A program made the position numbers and the translations under genes. Below, piece after piece: positions 1 to 8,495 of a stretch of 64,000 bases of DNA. A model generated the notes under the pieces. That model saw only the letters and a list, made by a program, of their open reading frames with translations. It did not search any database and was not told where the DNA came from. Origin of the DNA: Acidimicrobiales bacterium (lineage in GTDB: Bacteria; Actinomycetota; Acidimicrobiia; Acidimicrobiales; JADJXE01); contig JADJXE010000001.1 in the NCBI GenBank assembly GCA_016716005.1, positions 310,001-374,000 of the forward strand, given 5' to 3'. Each line of letters begins with the position of its first letter. Positions within the stretch are counted from its first letter, which is position 1.

Positions 1-6
1 CGGGCC

Positions 7-747
7 CTACTCCCCCAGCGGCCGGACCGGGAGGTGGCGCCCCAGGAACGCCGTCGTCAGGGCCCAGGCCGCTGCGGCCGCGGCCGGGTCGTGGAACATC
101 GGGGCCTCGTGGTTGTCGAAGGCGTGGCCCGCGCCCGCCTGCACGTGCACCTCGGCATCGGCGCGTCCCGCCAGGGCACCCCTGATCTGCTCCACCTGCT
201 CCAGCGGGATGTACGGGTCGTGCTCGCCGAAGTGCAGCTGGATCGGGCACCGGATCTCGTCGACGCCATCGAGGAAGGCCACGATGTTGGAGCCGTAGTA
301 CGACACCGCCACGACCGGGTCGGCGGCCCTCGCCACCTGGAACGTGAGCAGGCCCCCCAGGCAGAACCCCATGACGCCGGCGCCGCCCGAGACCTCGGGG
401 AGGGCGGCCAGGTGCCCGAAGGCGGCGGCGCAGTCGGCCACCCCGGCCGCCAGGTCGAACGCCGGCATCAGTGCCAGCGACGCCGTGAGCCCTTCCTCGC
501 TGTGGTCCGCCTCCCAGTTGCGCTCGATGCGCCAGAACACGTCGGGCGCGCCCACCACGTAGCCCAGGTCGGCGAGCCGCTCGGCCACGGCGCGCAGGTA
601 GGGCCCCACGCCGAAGATCTCCTGCAGGAGCAGCAGCCCCGGCCCCCGGCCGGAGTCGGGGAGCCAGAGGTGCAGGTCGAACGATCCGTCGGCGACGTCG
701 ACCTGCTCGGTCCGGGAGCTGGCGGGCATGGGCGCAGCATCGCGCAC
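7..747 (-). CDS. dienelactone hydrolase family protein
   Basis: Predicted cytosolic alpha/beta-hydrolase of the dienelactone hydrolase (DLH) family, 246 residues, the usual family length. The nucleophile elbow GFCLGG supplies the Cys typical of DLH rather than Ser; the acid lies in GEHDPYIP and the catalytic His in AGAGHAFDN near the C-terminus, so the triad looks complete. An early block LQEIFGVGPYLR matches the family oxyanion region. The start is either GTG at 747 or the in-frame ATG at 729; neither has a clear ribosome binding site. It follows rpiA by 19 bp on the same strand and may be cotranscribed. The substrate cannot be told from sequence: DLH members act on dienelactone, carboxymethylenebutenolide and other small esters. 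Confidence 0.9.
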   Translation of the reverse strand: MRDAAPMPASSRTEQVDVADGSFDLHLWLPDSGRGPGLLLLQEIFGVGPYLRAVAERLADLGYVVGAPDVFWRIERNWEADHSEEGLTASLALMPAFDLAAGVADCAAAFGHLAALPEVSGGAGVMGFCLGGLLTFQVARAADPVVAVSYYGSNIVAFLDGVDEIRCPIQLHFGEHDPYIPLEQVEQIRGALAGRADAEVHVQAGAGHAFDNHEAPMFHDPAAAAAAWALTTAFLGRHLPVRPLGE

Positions 748-766
748 GGGCGGCCCGGCCCGCGGC

Positions 767-1465
767 CTACCGGGAGAGGCGCCGCACCCCGTCGGGGCCG
801 GCCACGACCACCTCGGCGGCCACCCCCAGGAACAGGCCGTGCTCCACGATCCCGGCCCGGGCCCCCAGCTCGGCGGCCAGCCGCTCGGGGTCGGCGATCG
901 GCCCGAAGTCGCAGTCGAGCACGAGGTTGCCCGAGTCGGTCAGGAACGGCTCGCCACCGGACAGCCGCAGCACGGGACGGCCCCCGAGGCGCTCCACGAA
1001 GCGGGCCTGGGACCGCCACCCGAAGGCCAGCACCTCCACCGGCAGGGGGTGGTTCGTGCCGAGCCGGGGCGACAGCTTGCCCTCGTCCACCACGAGCACC
1101 TCGCGGCGGCTGGCCTGGGCGGCGATCTTCTCGCGGAGCAGGGCGCCGCCCCCGCCCTTGATCACGTCGAGATCCGGGTCGACCTCGTCGGCCCCGTCGA
1201 TGGTGAGGTCGAGGTCGCGGGGCAGGTCGGGCGTGAGCATCGGGATCCCGAGCCGCTCGGCCTCGGCCCACACCTGTGACGACGTCGCGTAGCCGACCAC
1301 GTCGTGCAGCGCGCCCTCGGCGAGGAGCGCGGCGATCCGCCGGGTGGCGAAGATCGCGGTGCTCCCCGTGCCCAGGCCCACGGCCATGCCGGAGGCCACC
1401 TCGTCCACCGCGGCTTCGGCGGCACGCCGCTTCAGCTCCGTCGTCGGGTCGTCCGGCTCGGCCAC
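767..1465 (-). CDS. rpiA: ribose-5-phosphate isomerase A
   Basis: Interconverts ribose 5-phosphate and ribulose 5-phosphate in the pentose phosphate pathway. About 232 residues. Family hallmarks are the phosphate-binding GLGTGSTA, the DGADEVD block, the KGGGGALLREK segment with the catalytic Glu/Lys region, and VDEGKLSPRLG. The GTG at 1465 is chosen because AGGAGG sits 4-5 nt before it; a GTG ten codons earlier is in frame but would place that ribosome binding site inside the coding region. It is divergent from pgi, with a 44-bp gap, so both sugar-phosphate isomerases share one short promoter region. Confidence 0.96.
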   Translation of the reverse strand: MAEPDDPTTELKRRAAEAAVDEVASGMAVGLGTGSTAIFATRRIAALLAEGALHDVVGYATSSQVWAEAERLGIPMLTPDLPRDLDLTIDGADEVDPDLDVIKGGGGALLREKIAAQASRREVLVVDEGKLSPRLGTNHPLPVEVLAFGWRSQARFVERLGGRPVLRLSGGEPFLTDSGNLVLDCDFGPIADPERLAAELGARAGIVEHGLFLGVAAEVVVAGPDGVRRLSR

Positions 1466-1497
1466 GATTCCTCCTGGGGCGGGGGGCGTGAGCACGG

Positions 1498-1503
1498 TAG
1501 CGT
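1498..1503 (+). promoter_or_regulatory. -10 element TAGCGT, leaderless pgi
   Basis: TAGCGT ends 6 nt before the pgi ATG at 1510. A TANNNT box at this distance would put the transcript start on or next to the start codon. No ribosome binding site is present. The same arrangement recurs at other genes in the window. Confidence 0.55.
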
Positions 1504-1509
1504 CCGAGC

Positions 1510-3135
1510 ATGGCCGCTCCGATCGACCAGACGCCCGAGTGGGCGGCGCTGCGCGCCCACGCCGAGCAGCTCCGCGGGGTGCACCTCCGCCAGCTCTTCG
1601 CCGGTGATCCGGGGCGGGGCGAGCGCCTCGCCATCGACGTCGACGGCCTCTACGTCGACTACGCCAAGCACCGGGTGACCGACGAGACCATGGGGCTGCT
1701 CCTCGCCCTGGCCGAGCGGGCCGGCCTCGGCGAGCGCCGCGACGCCATGTTCGCCGGAGAGCCCATCAACGTCACCGAGCACCGGGCGGTGCTGCACGTC
1801 GCCCTGCGGGCGCCCCGCAGCGCCCGCATCCTCGTCGACGGGGTCGACGTGGTGCCCCAGGTGCACGCGGTGCTCGACCACATGGCGGTCTTCGTCGACC
1901 GGGTGCGCTCCGGGGCCTGGCTGGGGGCCACCGGCCACCGCATCACCGACGTCGTCAACATCGGGATCGGCGGGTCCGACCTGGGCCCGGCGATGGCCTA
2001 CGACGCCCTGATCGCCTACAGCGACCGCGACCTCCGCTGCCACTTCGTGTCCAACGTCGACGGCACCGACCTGTTGGAGGTCCTCCGCGGCCTCGATCCG
2101 GCCACGACGCTGTTCGTCGTCTCGTCCAAGACGTTCACGACCCTCGAGACCATCGCCAACGCCACCTCGGCGCGCCGCTGGCTCGTGGGCGCCCTCGGCG
2201 AGGCAGCCGTGCCCCACCACTTCGTCGCGGTGTCGACCAACGCCGGGGAGGTCGCCCGGTTCGGGATCGATCCGCAGCACATGTTCGGCTTCTGGGACTG
2301 GGTCGGGGGCCGCTACTCCTACGACTCGGCGATCGGCCTCTCGCTGATGCTCGCCATCGGCCACGACCACTTCCGGGAGATGCTGGCCGGCTTCCACAGC
2401 GTCGACGAGCACTTCCGCACCGCCCCCCTCGGGGCCAACGCTCCGGTCCTGCTCGGCCTGATCGGGGTCTGGTACCGCAACTTCCTCGGTGTCTCCACCC
2501 AGGCCGTGGTGCCCTACAGCCAGTACCTCGACCGCTTCCCGGCCTACCTGCAGCAGCTCGACATGGAGAGCAACGGCAAGCGCGTCGCGCTCGACGGCAC
2601 CCCCGTGTCGTGGCAGACCGGCCCGGTGGTCTGGGGCACCCCCGGCACCAACGGGCAGCACGCGTACTTCCAGCTCCTCCACCAGGGCACCCAGCTGGTG
2701 CCGCTCGACGTCATCGGCTTCGCCAACGCGGTCGAGGAGCTCGGTGACCACCAGGCCCTGCTGATGGCCAACTGCCTGGCCCAGGCCGAGGCGCTGGCGT
2801 TCGGCAAGACCGCCGAGGAGGTGGCGGCCGAGGGCGTGGCCCCCGAGCTGGTGCCCCACCGCACCTTCCCGGGCAACCGGCCGTCCACCACCATCCTGGC
2901 CGACCGGCTCACGCCCTACGTCCTCGGGCAGCTGGTCGCCCTGTACGAGCACAAGGTGTTCACCCAGGGGGCGGTGTGGGGGATCAACTCCTTCGACCAG
3001 TGGGGGGTGGAGCTGGGCAAGGTGCTGGCGACGCGGATCATCCCCGAGCTCGAGTCGCCCGACGAGCCGGCCCTGGCCCACGACTCCTCCACCTCGGCGC
3101 TGATCCGGCGCTACCGCCGCCTGCACCGGGCCTGA
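1510..3135 (+). CDS. pgi: glucose-6-phosphate isomerase
   Basis: Interconverts glucose 6-phosphate and fructose 6-phosphate (glycolysis/gluconeogenesis). 541 residues, as in the long bacterial PGI type. Visible signatures: NIGIGGSDLGP (two SIS sugar-phosphate domains), VSSKTFTTLET, the FWDWVGGRYS motif, MESNGK containing the conserved Glu-Ser-Asn-Gly-Lys run, GTNGQHAYFQLLHQGT, and the C-terminal FDQWGVELGK with the catalytic Lys. The ATG at 1510 follows a TAGCGT box by 6 nt without a ribosome binding site, so a leaderless message is likely. It is divergent from rpiA and convergent with the small gene at 3160. Confidence 0.98.
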   Translation: MAAPIDQTPEWAALRAHAEQLRGVHLRQLFAGDPGRGERLAIDVDGLYVDYAKHRVTDETMGLLLALAERAGLGERRDAMFAGEPINVTEHRAVLHVALRAPRSARILVDGVDVVPQVHAVLDHMAVFVDRVRSGAWLGATGHRITDVVNIGIGGSDLGPAMAYDALIAYSDRDLRCHFVSNVDGTDLLEVLRGLDPATTLFVVSSKTFTTLETIANATSARRWLVGALGEAAVPHHFVAVSTNAGEVARFGIDPQHMFGFWDWVGGRYSYDSAIGLSLMLAIGHDHFREMLAGFHSVDEHFRTAPLGANAPVLLGLIGVWYRNFLGVSTQAVVPYSQYLDRFPAYLQQLDMESNGKRVALDGTPVSWQTGPVVWGTPGTNGQHAYFQLLHQGTQLVPLDVIGFANAVEELGDHQALLMANCLAQAEALAFGKTAEEVAAEGVAPELVPHRTFPGNRPSTTILADRLTPYVLGQLVALYEHKVFTQGAVWGINSFDQWGVELGKVLATRIIPELESPDEPALAHDSSTSALIRRYRRLHRA

Positions 3136-3159
3136 CGGCCGCGGTCGGCGCCCCCGGGG

Positions 3160-3552
3160 TCAGCGGGGCGGTTCGGGGAGGTCGATGGTGATCACCGCGG
3201 CCGACGGATCGGCCGGCAGGGCCTGGCTGCCCGCGCCCTCCACGATCTCCACGTCCCGGGCTCCGGGCTCGCCGACCTGCACCAGGCCCTGCAGCACGAG
3301 CACGGTGGACACGGCCGGGTCGCGGAGCAGCTCGGCCAGGAGCACCTGCCCCCGCTGATCGGACGCCAGCCTCGAGACGATGCGCTGGAGCGCCTCGTGG
3401 TGCAGGGCCTCGACCGCCTCCTGCAGGGCCAGCGCCAGCGACAGGGCCGGCTCGTCGAGGGTCGCGAGCTTCCGCACCGCCTCGTCGACGGAGCGGGCGA
3501 GGGCCACGATGTCACCGGCGGGAGCGGCCGGGGTCGTCGGATCTCCGGTCAC
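3160..3552 (-). CDS. NifU-associated helical-region-like protein
   Basis: Small acidic, alpha-helical protein of about 130 residues from the GTG at 3552; longer in-frame extensions look non-coding. The middle (LARSVDEAVRKLATLDEP, then a segment ending in LLRDPAVSTVLVLQGL) resembles the helical N-terminal segment found in some actinobacterial NifU-domain proteins, where a phrase of the type 'DPLVASLLLLHGLHP' precedes the Fe-S scaffold domain. The cysteine-bearing NifU domain itself is absent here, so a scaffold role is not supported. It converges on pgi (24-bp gap) and diverges from the glycosidase gene at 3653. Function unknown; the resemblance is from memory and weak. Confidence 0.6.
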   Translation of the reverse strand: MTGDPTTPAAPAGDIVALARSVDEAVRKLATLDEPALSLALALQEAVEALHHEALQRIVSRLASDQRGQVLLAELLRDPAVSTVLVLQGLVQVGEPGARDVEIVEGAGSQALPADPSAAVITIDLPEPPR

Positions 3553-3639
3553 GATGGCGTCGACCCTACACAGCGGAGCGGGACCGGCCCGCGTCTCGGT
3601 GGTCGGGGCAGGTCGCGGCGGGGAGCCGGCAGGTGGGGG

Positions 3640-3645
3640 TACCGT
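3640..3645 (+). promoter_or_regulatory. -10 element TACCGT, leaderless glycosidase gene
   Basis: TACCGT ends 7 nt before the GTG at 3653, which has no ribosome binding site. It fits the TANNNT-N6/7-start pattern seen elsewhere in the window. Confidence 0.45.
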
Positions 3646-3652
3646 CCGGGCC

Positions 3653-5743
3653 GTGCCCGAGCCGTCGGTGCCGTCGCTCGACGACCTGGCCACCGAGTGG
3701 CTGGCGGTGGCCCAGCTCGCCCACATGCCGTCGCTGCACAACTTCCACCGCATGGCGGTGTGCGCCCCCGACGTGCTCGGGGTGCACTACTGGACCGGGC
3801 CGGACGACCTGTACGCGCGCGTCGGTCCGCAGTTCCTCGACTACCGCTCCTACCCGCGCCTCGCCCTCTCGCTCGACGGGACCGAGGTGCAGGCGGACGC
3901 CTGCCGGTGGTTCGCCTACCAGGCGCTGCGGCGCGCCACCGTCGGCGGGGTCGAGGTCGCCACGGTCGTGCGCCTCCTGTTCGAGGAGTCCGGCCTGCTC
4001 ACCCGGATCACCGTGCGCAACCCCGGCCCCGGGCCCCGGATCGTCGAGCTGGCGGTCTCCGGGCTCGGCGAGGCCGTCGACGACCTGGCCTGGGGCCACG
4101 CCGGTCCCGGGCAGCTGCTGACGGTGCCCGCCGACGCCCCGCACGGGGTCTCGACCCGCGCCGGGAGCGCGACCGCGACGTGGCGGCTCGTGCTCGGGCC
4201 GGGTGAGGCGGCGACGGTGCGGCTGGCCCAGGCCGAGGGGCCCGATCGCCGCAGCGTCGGCGCGCGGGCGCACCAGCTCGTCGCGGGCTTCGACGACGCC
4301 TGGCACGCCACCGGACAGCGGTGGGCCGAGCGCTGGGCGCACGTGTTCGCGCCCGCCAACCCGCACTTCTCGGGCCACCTGCCGGTGCTGGAGACGGCCG
4401 ACGAGGCCCTGGCGCACCTCTACTACACGGCCGTGCTCACGTTGCTGGTCCTGCACCGCACGGACCTGGGCCTGTGCGACCGGGTGTTCGTCACCAGCGG
4501 CGAGCGCGCCCACGGAACCGTCTTCCTCTGGGACACCTCGATGATCTCGCGGCTGCTCGCCCTGCTGGAGCCCCGGGGCCTGCGCGAGCAGGTCCGGCTG
4601 TTCCTCGCCCTCGACCCGCTCGGCGGCGCCCTGGTCGACCTCGACACCGTCGACTACCTCGCCTCCCAGTCCGCCGAGGGACGCCGAGGTCCGTGGTACG
4701 CGGCCAACCACCTGGCGCTCTTCCGTCTCGTCCACGACTACGTGGCGGTCACCGGCGAGGTCGCCTTCCTCGACGAGCGGATCGCCGGGCGCACGGTGCT
4801 CGCGCACCTCGAGTCGCTGGCCACGGCGTGGCGGGCCCTCGTACCCGATCCGGCGCTCCCCCTCGCCGACTACGGCGACGCCGACAACCTCCTCGAGTGC
4901 GTGCCGACCTACGTCCATCGCGTGGTCTCGCTGAACGCCGCCAACGTGTGGATGCTGCGCACCGTCGCGGCCCTGCACCGCGGGCGCGGCGACGAGGCCA
5001 GGGCGGCGGCGCTGCTCGCCGACGCCGAGCGGGTGGCCGACGCCGTGGTCGGCCTCTACCGACCGGGCGAGGGGACCTGGTGCTGCCTCGACGACGAGGG
5101 TCGACGGCTCGAGGTCCGGCACTGCTACGACTTCATCTGCGCCGGGGCCTTCCTGGGCGACCGCCTGACGGACTCCGTGCGTGCCGAGATGGTCGGCTTC
5201 GTGCAGCGCGAGCTGCTCACCGCGTCGTGGATGCGGGCGCAGTCGCTCCTCGACCCTGCCGCCGCCGCCTCGGACCGGCCGGACCACGGGCCCTACGGCG
5301 CCTTCGGCGCATGGCCCGCGCTCACCGCGCAGGCGATGTTCGAGCTCGGCCGGTTCGCGGAGGGCGTCGACCTGCTGCACCGGGTCGTCGGGGCGCTGGC
5401 CGAGGGCGTCGTCGGCCAGGCCTACGAGCTGTGGGGACCGGAGCGCGACACGGTCGACGCTCCGGTGCGCATCGCGGCGCGGGGCTTCTGTCTGCGCGAG
5501 GGCTCGGCGGGAGGTGCGTTCGCCGAGACCGTCGTCACCCACGTGTTCGGGTTCCGGCCCGAGATCGGCGCGGCCGACCCACGGTGGCGGTCGGACGAGG
5601 CGCGACCGGCCACCGGGGTGCTCCACCACCTGCGCTGGGCCGCCGGGAGCTGGCGCCTCGCCCTGCACGCCGACGGGGTCTCGCTCACCCCCGAGGGGTC
5701 GACGGCCCGCTCGCCCCGCCCGTCGGGCGCACCGACGCCGTGA
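3653..5743 (+). CDS. six-hairpin glycosidase family protein
   Basis: About 696 residues, predicted cytosolic (no signal peptide). The N-terminal third is beta-rich and ends near residue 220; the remainder reads as an (alpha/alpha)6 barrel of the six-hairpin glycosidase superfamily. Motifs resembling clan GH-G (GH37/GH63) are FLWDTSMIS, YLASQSAEG, ADYGDADNLLECVPTYVHRV and YELWGPERD. These contain candidate catalytic acids, but a family number cannot be fixed by eye. The start GTG at 3653 lies 7 nt after TACCGT. Convergent with the isomerase gene, their 3' ends overlap by 59 bp. The neighbouring sugar-phosphate isomerase-like and ROK-kinase genes suggest intracellular breakdown of a glucoside or mannoside followed by phosphorylation; that is inference. 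Confidence 0.8.
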   Translation: MPEPSVPSLDDLATEWLAVAQLAHMPSLHNFHRMAVCAPDVLGVHYWTGPDDLYARVGPQFLDYRSYPRLALSLDGTEVQADACRWFAYQALRRATVGGVEVATVVRLLFEESGLLTRITVRNPGPGPRIVELAVSGLGEAVDDLAWGHAGPGQLLTVPADAPHGVSTRAGSATATWRLVLGPGEAATVRLAQAEGPDRRSVGARAHQLVAGFDDAWHATGQRWAERWAHVFAPANPHFSGHLPVLETADEALAHLYYTAVLTLLVLHRTDLGLCDRVFVTSGERAHGTVFLWDTSMISRLLALLEPRGLREQVRLFLALDPLGGALVDLDTVDYLASQSAEGRRGPWYAANHLALFRLVHDYVAVTGEVAFLDERIAGRTVLAHLESLATAWRALVPDPALPLADYGDADNLLECVPTYVHRVVSLNAANVWMLRTVAALHRGRGDEARAAALLADAERVADAVVGLYRPGEGTWCCLDDEGRRLEVRHCYDFICAGAFLGDRLTDSVRAEMVGFVQRELLTASWMRAQSLLDPAAAASDRPDHGPYGAFGAWPALTAQAMFELGRFAEGVDLLHRVVGALAEGVVGQAYELWGPERDTVDAPVRIAARGFCLREGSAGGAFAETVVTHVFGFRPEIGAADPRWRSDEARPATGVLHHLRWAAGSWRLALHADGVSLTPEGSTARSPRPSGAPTP

Positions 5744-7493
5744 TCGTGGCGCACTCGTGGCGCACGGCCGCGCCCCAGGGGCGGACCGTGTAGGGCCCGA
5801 CCGCGGCGGGCACCACGAAGGTCTCGGCGTAGTGGACGACGAAGGGCTCGAAGGCGTCCGCGGGGCTCTCGACGACGACCTCCTCCCCCTGCACCAGGTT
5901 GACGACGCGGACCGTGTCGAGGGTGTCGAGCGGGACGGCGTCGGTGAACCAGTGCCGAACCGTCTCGAGCAGCTCGCGCTCGTGCAGGCCGGTGCGCTCG
6001 GCCCGCCAGCCCGTCCCCTCGCCGAGCGGCTCGATGCGGTTGACGAGCTGCCCGCGCACCCACTCGGTGTCGCGGTGCCACTGGATGTTGGCGACACCCC
6101 GATCGATGTTGATGGGGCGCGGCCGTCCATCGAGGCCGAGGCGGCCCCAGTCCCAGAGCTTGAAGGTGAAGAGGTACGGGGTCGAGCTGATCTCCAGCAC
6201 CATCGAACCCGCGCCCGAGCAGTGGACGGTGCCGGCCGGGATCAGGAAGTGGTCGTGGCGCCGGGCCGGCCACCGGTTGACGTAGCGCTCGACGTCGAAG
6301 GGCGGCCCGCCGGCCTGTGCCGCGCGGAGCGCGGCGACCATCTCCCCCCGGTCGACCCCCGTGCGCACGCCCAGGTACACCGAGGCGTCGCCGGCCGCGT
6401 CGAGCAGGTAGTAGCTCTCGTCCTGGGTGTAGCGCAGCCCGAAGTGCTCGCGTGCGTAGGCCGTGAGCGGGTGCACCTGCAACGACAGGTTCCCGCCCCC
6501 CATCGTGTCGAGGAAGTCGAAGCGGATCGGGAACTCCGCGCCGAAGCGGCCGTGCACGTCGGGGCCGAGGAGCTCGCGAGGGCGCGTGAGCACGAGGTCG
6601 AGGGCAGGGATCTCCACCCGGTGCGGTCCGAAGCCGAGCACGAGGCTGTTCTCCTCGGGCACGCAGTCGAAGCACCAGGCGTGGTTGGGCGCGTCCCGGG
6701 GGAGGTCGCACACCTCCTCCATCCAGTGGCCACCCCACGGGCCCGGGTCGAAGAACGGGACCAGCCGGAACGGCCGGCGCGCCGCGTGGTCGAGGCCGGC
6801 CCGCAGCGCGGCGGCCTCCACGAGCCTCGGGTCGCCGGGCCGGTTGGTGTCGAGCAGGAAGTCGAGGCCCTCCCAGCAGGCCAGCTTCCAGCGGTCGCAC
6901 ACCCTCCAGTCGACGAAGTAGGCCCGCTTGAGCTGCAGGTTGGGCTCCAGGGCCCGGTTGTCCACGCCGAGGGCCGGGATCTCGTGCGCCCGCTGGCGCT
7001 GCTGTGCCTGCCACCGGGCCAGGTCGGCGTACACCACGACGTCGCCGGGGTGCACCAGGCGCGCGCCGCAGCCCACCACGAGCACGATGCCCTCGGTGAC
7101 GGCCTCCACGCGGTGGCGGAGCGCGGCCAGCGCCTGCGGCGAGAAGAGCTGCGGGAGCTCGAGGTCGCTCAGCGTGCCGAAGAGGGGATCGTCGCCGCCC
7201 AGGTACGGGGCCGCGAGCGCCTCGATCTCCGCCTCGGGGCGCAGCGCGGCACCGGGGTCCACGGTGAGCACCGGCGTCAGGGCGGTGTCGAGGGCGGCAC
7301 GGATCTCGCGCTCGTGCGTCCCCACGTAGCAGTCGACGACCACCACGGCCCGGCGAGCGCCGCGCGTGTCCACGTGGGCACGGAGCCGTGCGCCGGCGGC
7401 CTCCCACCCGGCGACGCACCGTCCTGCGCCGCCGGGCACGCCGATGAACGGCTGCTTGTCGTACGTCGAGCGTCGCCGGGCCGGGTCCGCCAC
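5685..7493 (-). CDS. class I mannose-6-phosphate isomerase-like protein with N-terminal extension
   Basis: About 602 residues, much longer than simple ManA. The C-terminal part is a PMI-type cupin: TMGGGNLSLQVHP (near 330-342) supplies the Gln and His zinc ligands, DESYYLLDA a Glu, and FLIPAGTVHCSGAG (near 416-427) the last His; SMVLEIS follows as in PMI. Residues 1 to about 200 form a separate domain with VVVVDCYVG, VLVVGCGARL and ALGVDNRALEPN, resembling a P-loop sugar/nucleoside kinase-like fold with no recognisable Walker A. The GTG at 7493 is chosen because it lies 2 nt after the ROK stop codon, implying translational coupling. Likely role: isomerisation of a hexose phosphate made by the adjacent kinase (inference). 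Confidence 0.85.
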   Translation of the reverse strand: MADPARRRSTYDKQPFIGVPGGAGRCVAGWEAAGARLRAHVDTRGARRAVVVVDCYVGTHEREIRAALDTALTPVLTVDPGAALRPEAEIEALAAPYLGGDDPLFGTLSDLELPQLFSPQALAALRHRVEAVTEGIVLVVGCGARLVHPGDVVVYADLARWQAQQRQRAHEIPALGVDNRALEPNLQLKRAYFVDWRVCDRWKLACWEGLDFLLDTNRPGDPRLVEAAALRAGLDHAARRPFRLVPFFDPGPWGGHWMEEVCDLPRDAPNHAWCFDCVPEENSLVLGFGPHRVEIPALDLVLTRPRELLGPDVHGRFGAEFPIRFDFLDTMGGGNLSLQVHPLTAYAREHFGLRYTQDESYYLLDAAGDASVYLGVRTGVDRGEMVAALRAAQAGGPPFDVERYVNRWPARRHDHFLIPAGTVHCSGAGSMVLEISSTPYLFTFKLWDWGRLGLDGRPRPINIDRGVANIQWHRDTEWVRGQLVNRIEPLGEGTGWRAERTGLHERELLETVRHWFTDAVPLDTLDTVRVVNLVQGEEVVVESPADAFEPFVVHYAETFVVPAAVGPYTVRPWGAAVRHECATITASVRPTGGASGPSTPRG

Positions 7494-7495
7494 GG

Positions 7496-8437
7496 CTAGT
7501 GGCCGTCCGGAGCGCCGAGGGCCCACTCGGCGGCGAGGAGCGCGGCGTCGTCACCGAGCCGGGCGGGGACCACGTCGACCGTGCGATCCGGGGTCCAGGC
7601 GTGGCGGGCCACGTGCTGGCGCAGGGTGGGAACGACCGGCTCGGCGCGGGCGATGCCTCCGCCCACGACCAGCCGGTCGGGGTCGTAGGCGTGGACGAGG
7701 GTGACGGCCAGTGCGGCCCACACGTCGAGGCTGCGTCGGGCGATCGATGCCGCGGTGGGATCGCCGGCGGCGGCCAGGTCGAACACCGCGCGGTAGTCGA
7801 GCGGATCGGTTGCCGCGAGCGGACTCGCCGCGTACCCGGGCCGGGCGGCCACCAGGTCGGCCAGCACCGACTGGGAGGCCTCGGCCTCGGCGCACCCGAT
7901 GTTGCCGCACGTGCACGCCCGTCCGTCGACGTCGACCGTGAGATGGCCACCCAGGTTGCCGGCGGTGCCGTGTGGCCCCCGCAGCAGCCGGCCGCCGGTG
8001 AGCACGGCGGTGCCGATCCCGGTGCCCAGGGTGACCATCACCAGGTCGTCGGCGCCGCGCCCGGCACCCGCCCGCCACTCCCCGACCAGCGCCGCGCGAG
8101 CGTCGTTCTCCACCCGCAGGGGCAGACCCCAGAGGCCGGCGCCCCAGGCCCGCAGGTCGACGGTCGGCGCATCGGTGTACTTCTGGTGCACCGACACGAC
8201 GCGGGCAGCGCGCACGTCGATGATGCCGGGCATCGCCACGAACACGCCGCGGCAGTCGCCCGGGGCGGTCCCGGCCTCGCGCGCCACCTGCTCCAGCGCC
8301 TCGCGGATCGCGGGGAGTCGCGCGGCCAGGCCCTCCTCCGAGCGGGCGTCGATCGACCGTCGGGCGAGCAGCCGGGCGCCCTCGACGACGCCCACCTTGA
8401 TCACCGTCCCGCCGATGTCGCAGGCCAACGTCGGCAT
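7496..8437 (-). CDS. ROK family sugar kinase
   Basis: ATP-dependent hexose kinase of the ROK family, 313 residues, without the N-terminal helix-turn-helix of ROK repressors. It opens with the phosphate-binding DIGGTVIK; ENDARAALVGEW carries the catalytic Asp; TLGTGIGTAV and GGHLTVD follow, and CTCGNIGCAEAEAS is the ROK zinc motif (CxCGxxGCxE, where Thr and Asn fill the variable positions). LVVGGGIA is the adenosine motif. A GAGGAGG ribosome binding site lies 7 nt before the ATG. Downstream, 2 nt from its stop, is the isomerase-like gene, so the two are an operon. Glucose, mannose, allose and ManNAc are possible substrates; the partner gene favours mannose or a related sugar. Confidence 0.93.
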   Translation of the reverse strand: MPTLACDIGGTVIKVGVVEGARLLARRSIDARSEEGLAARLPAIREALEQVAREAGTAPGDCRGVFVAMPGIIDVRAARVVSVHQKYTDAPTVDLRAWGAGLWGLPLRVENDARAALVGEWRAGAGRGADDLVMVTLGTGIGTAVLTGGRLLRGPHGTAGNLGGHLTVDVDGRACTCGNIGCAEAEASQSVLADLVAARPGYAASPLAATDPLDYRAVFDLAAAGDPTAASIARRSLDVWAALAVTLVHAYDPDRLVVGGGIARAEPVVPTLRQHVARHAWTPDRTVDVVPARLGDDAALLAAEWALGAPDGH

Positions 8438-8495
8438 CGTGCCCTCCTCGTCGCAGCCCAGCCGATCACCGGCCGGGCGGCGAACCGTGAGCCGG

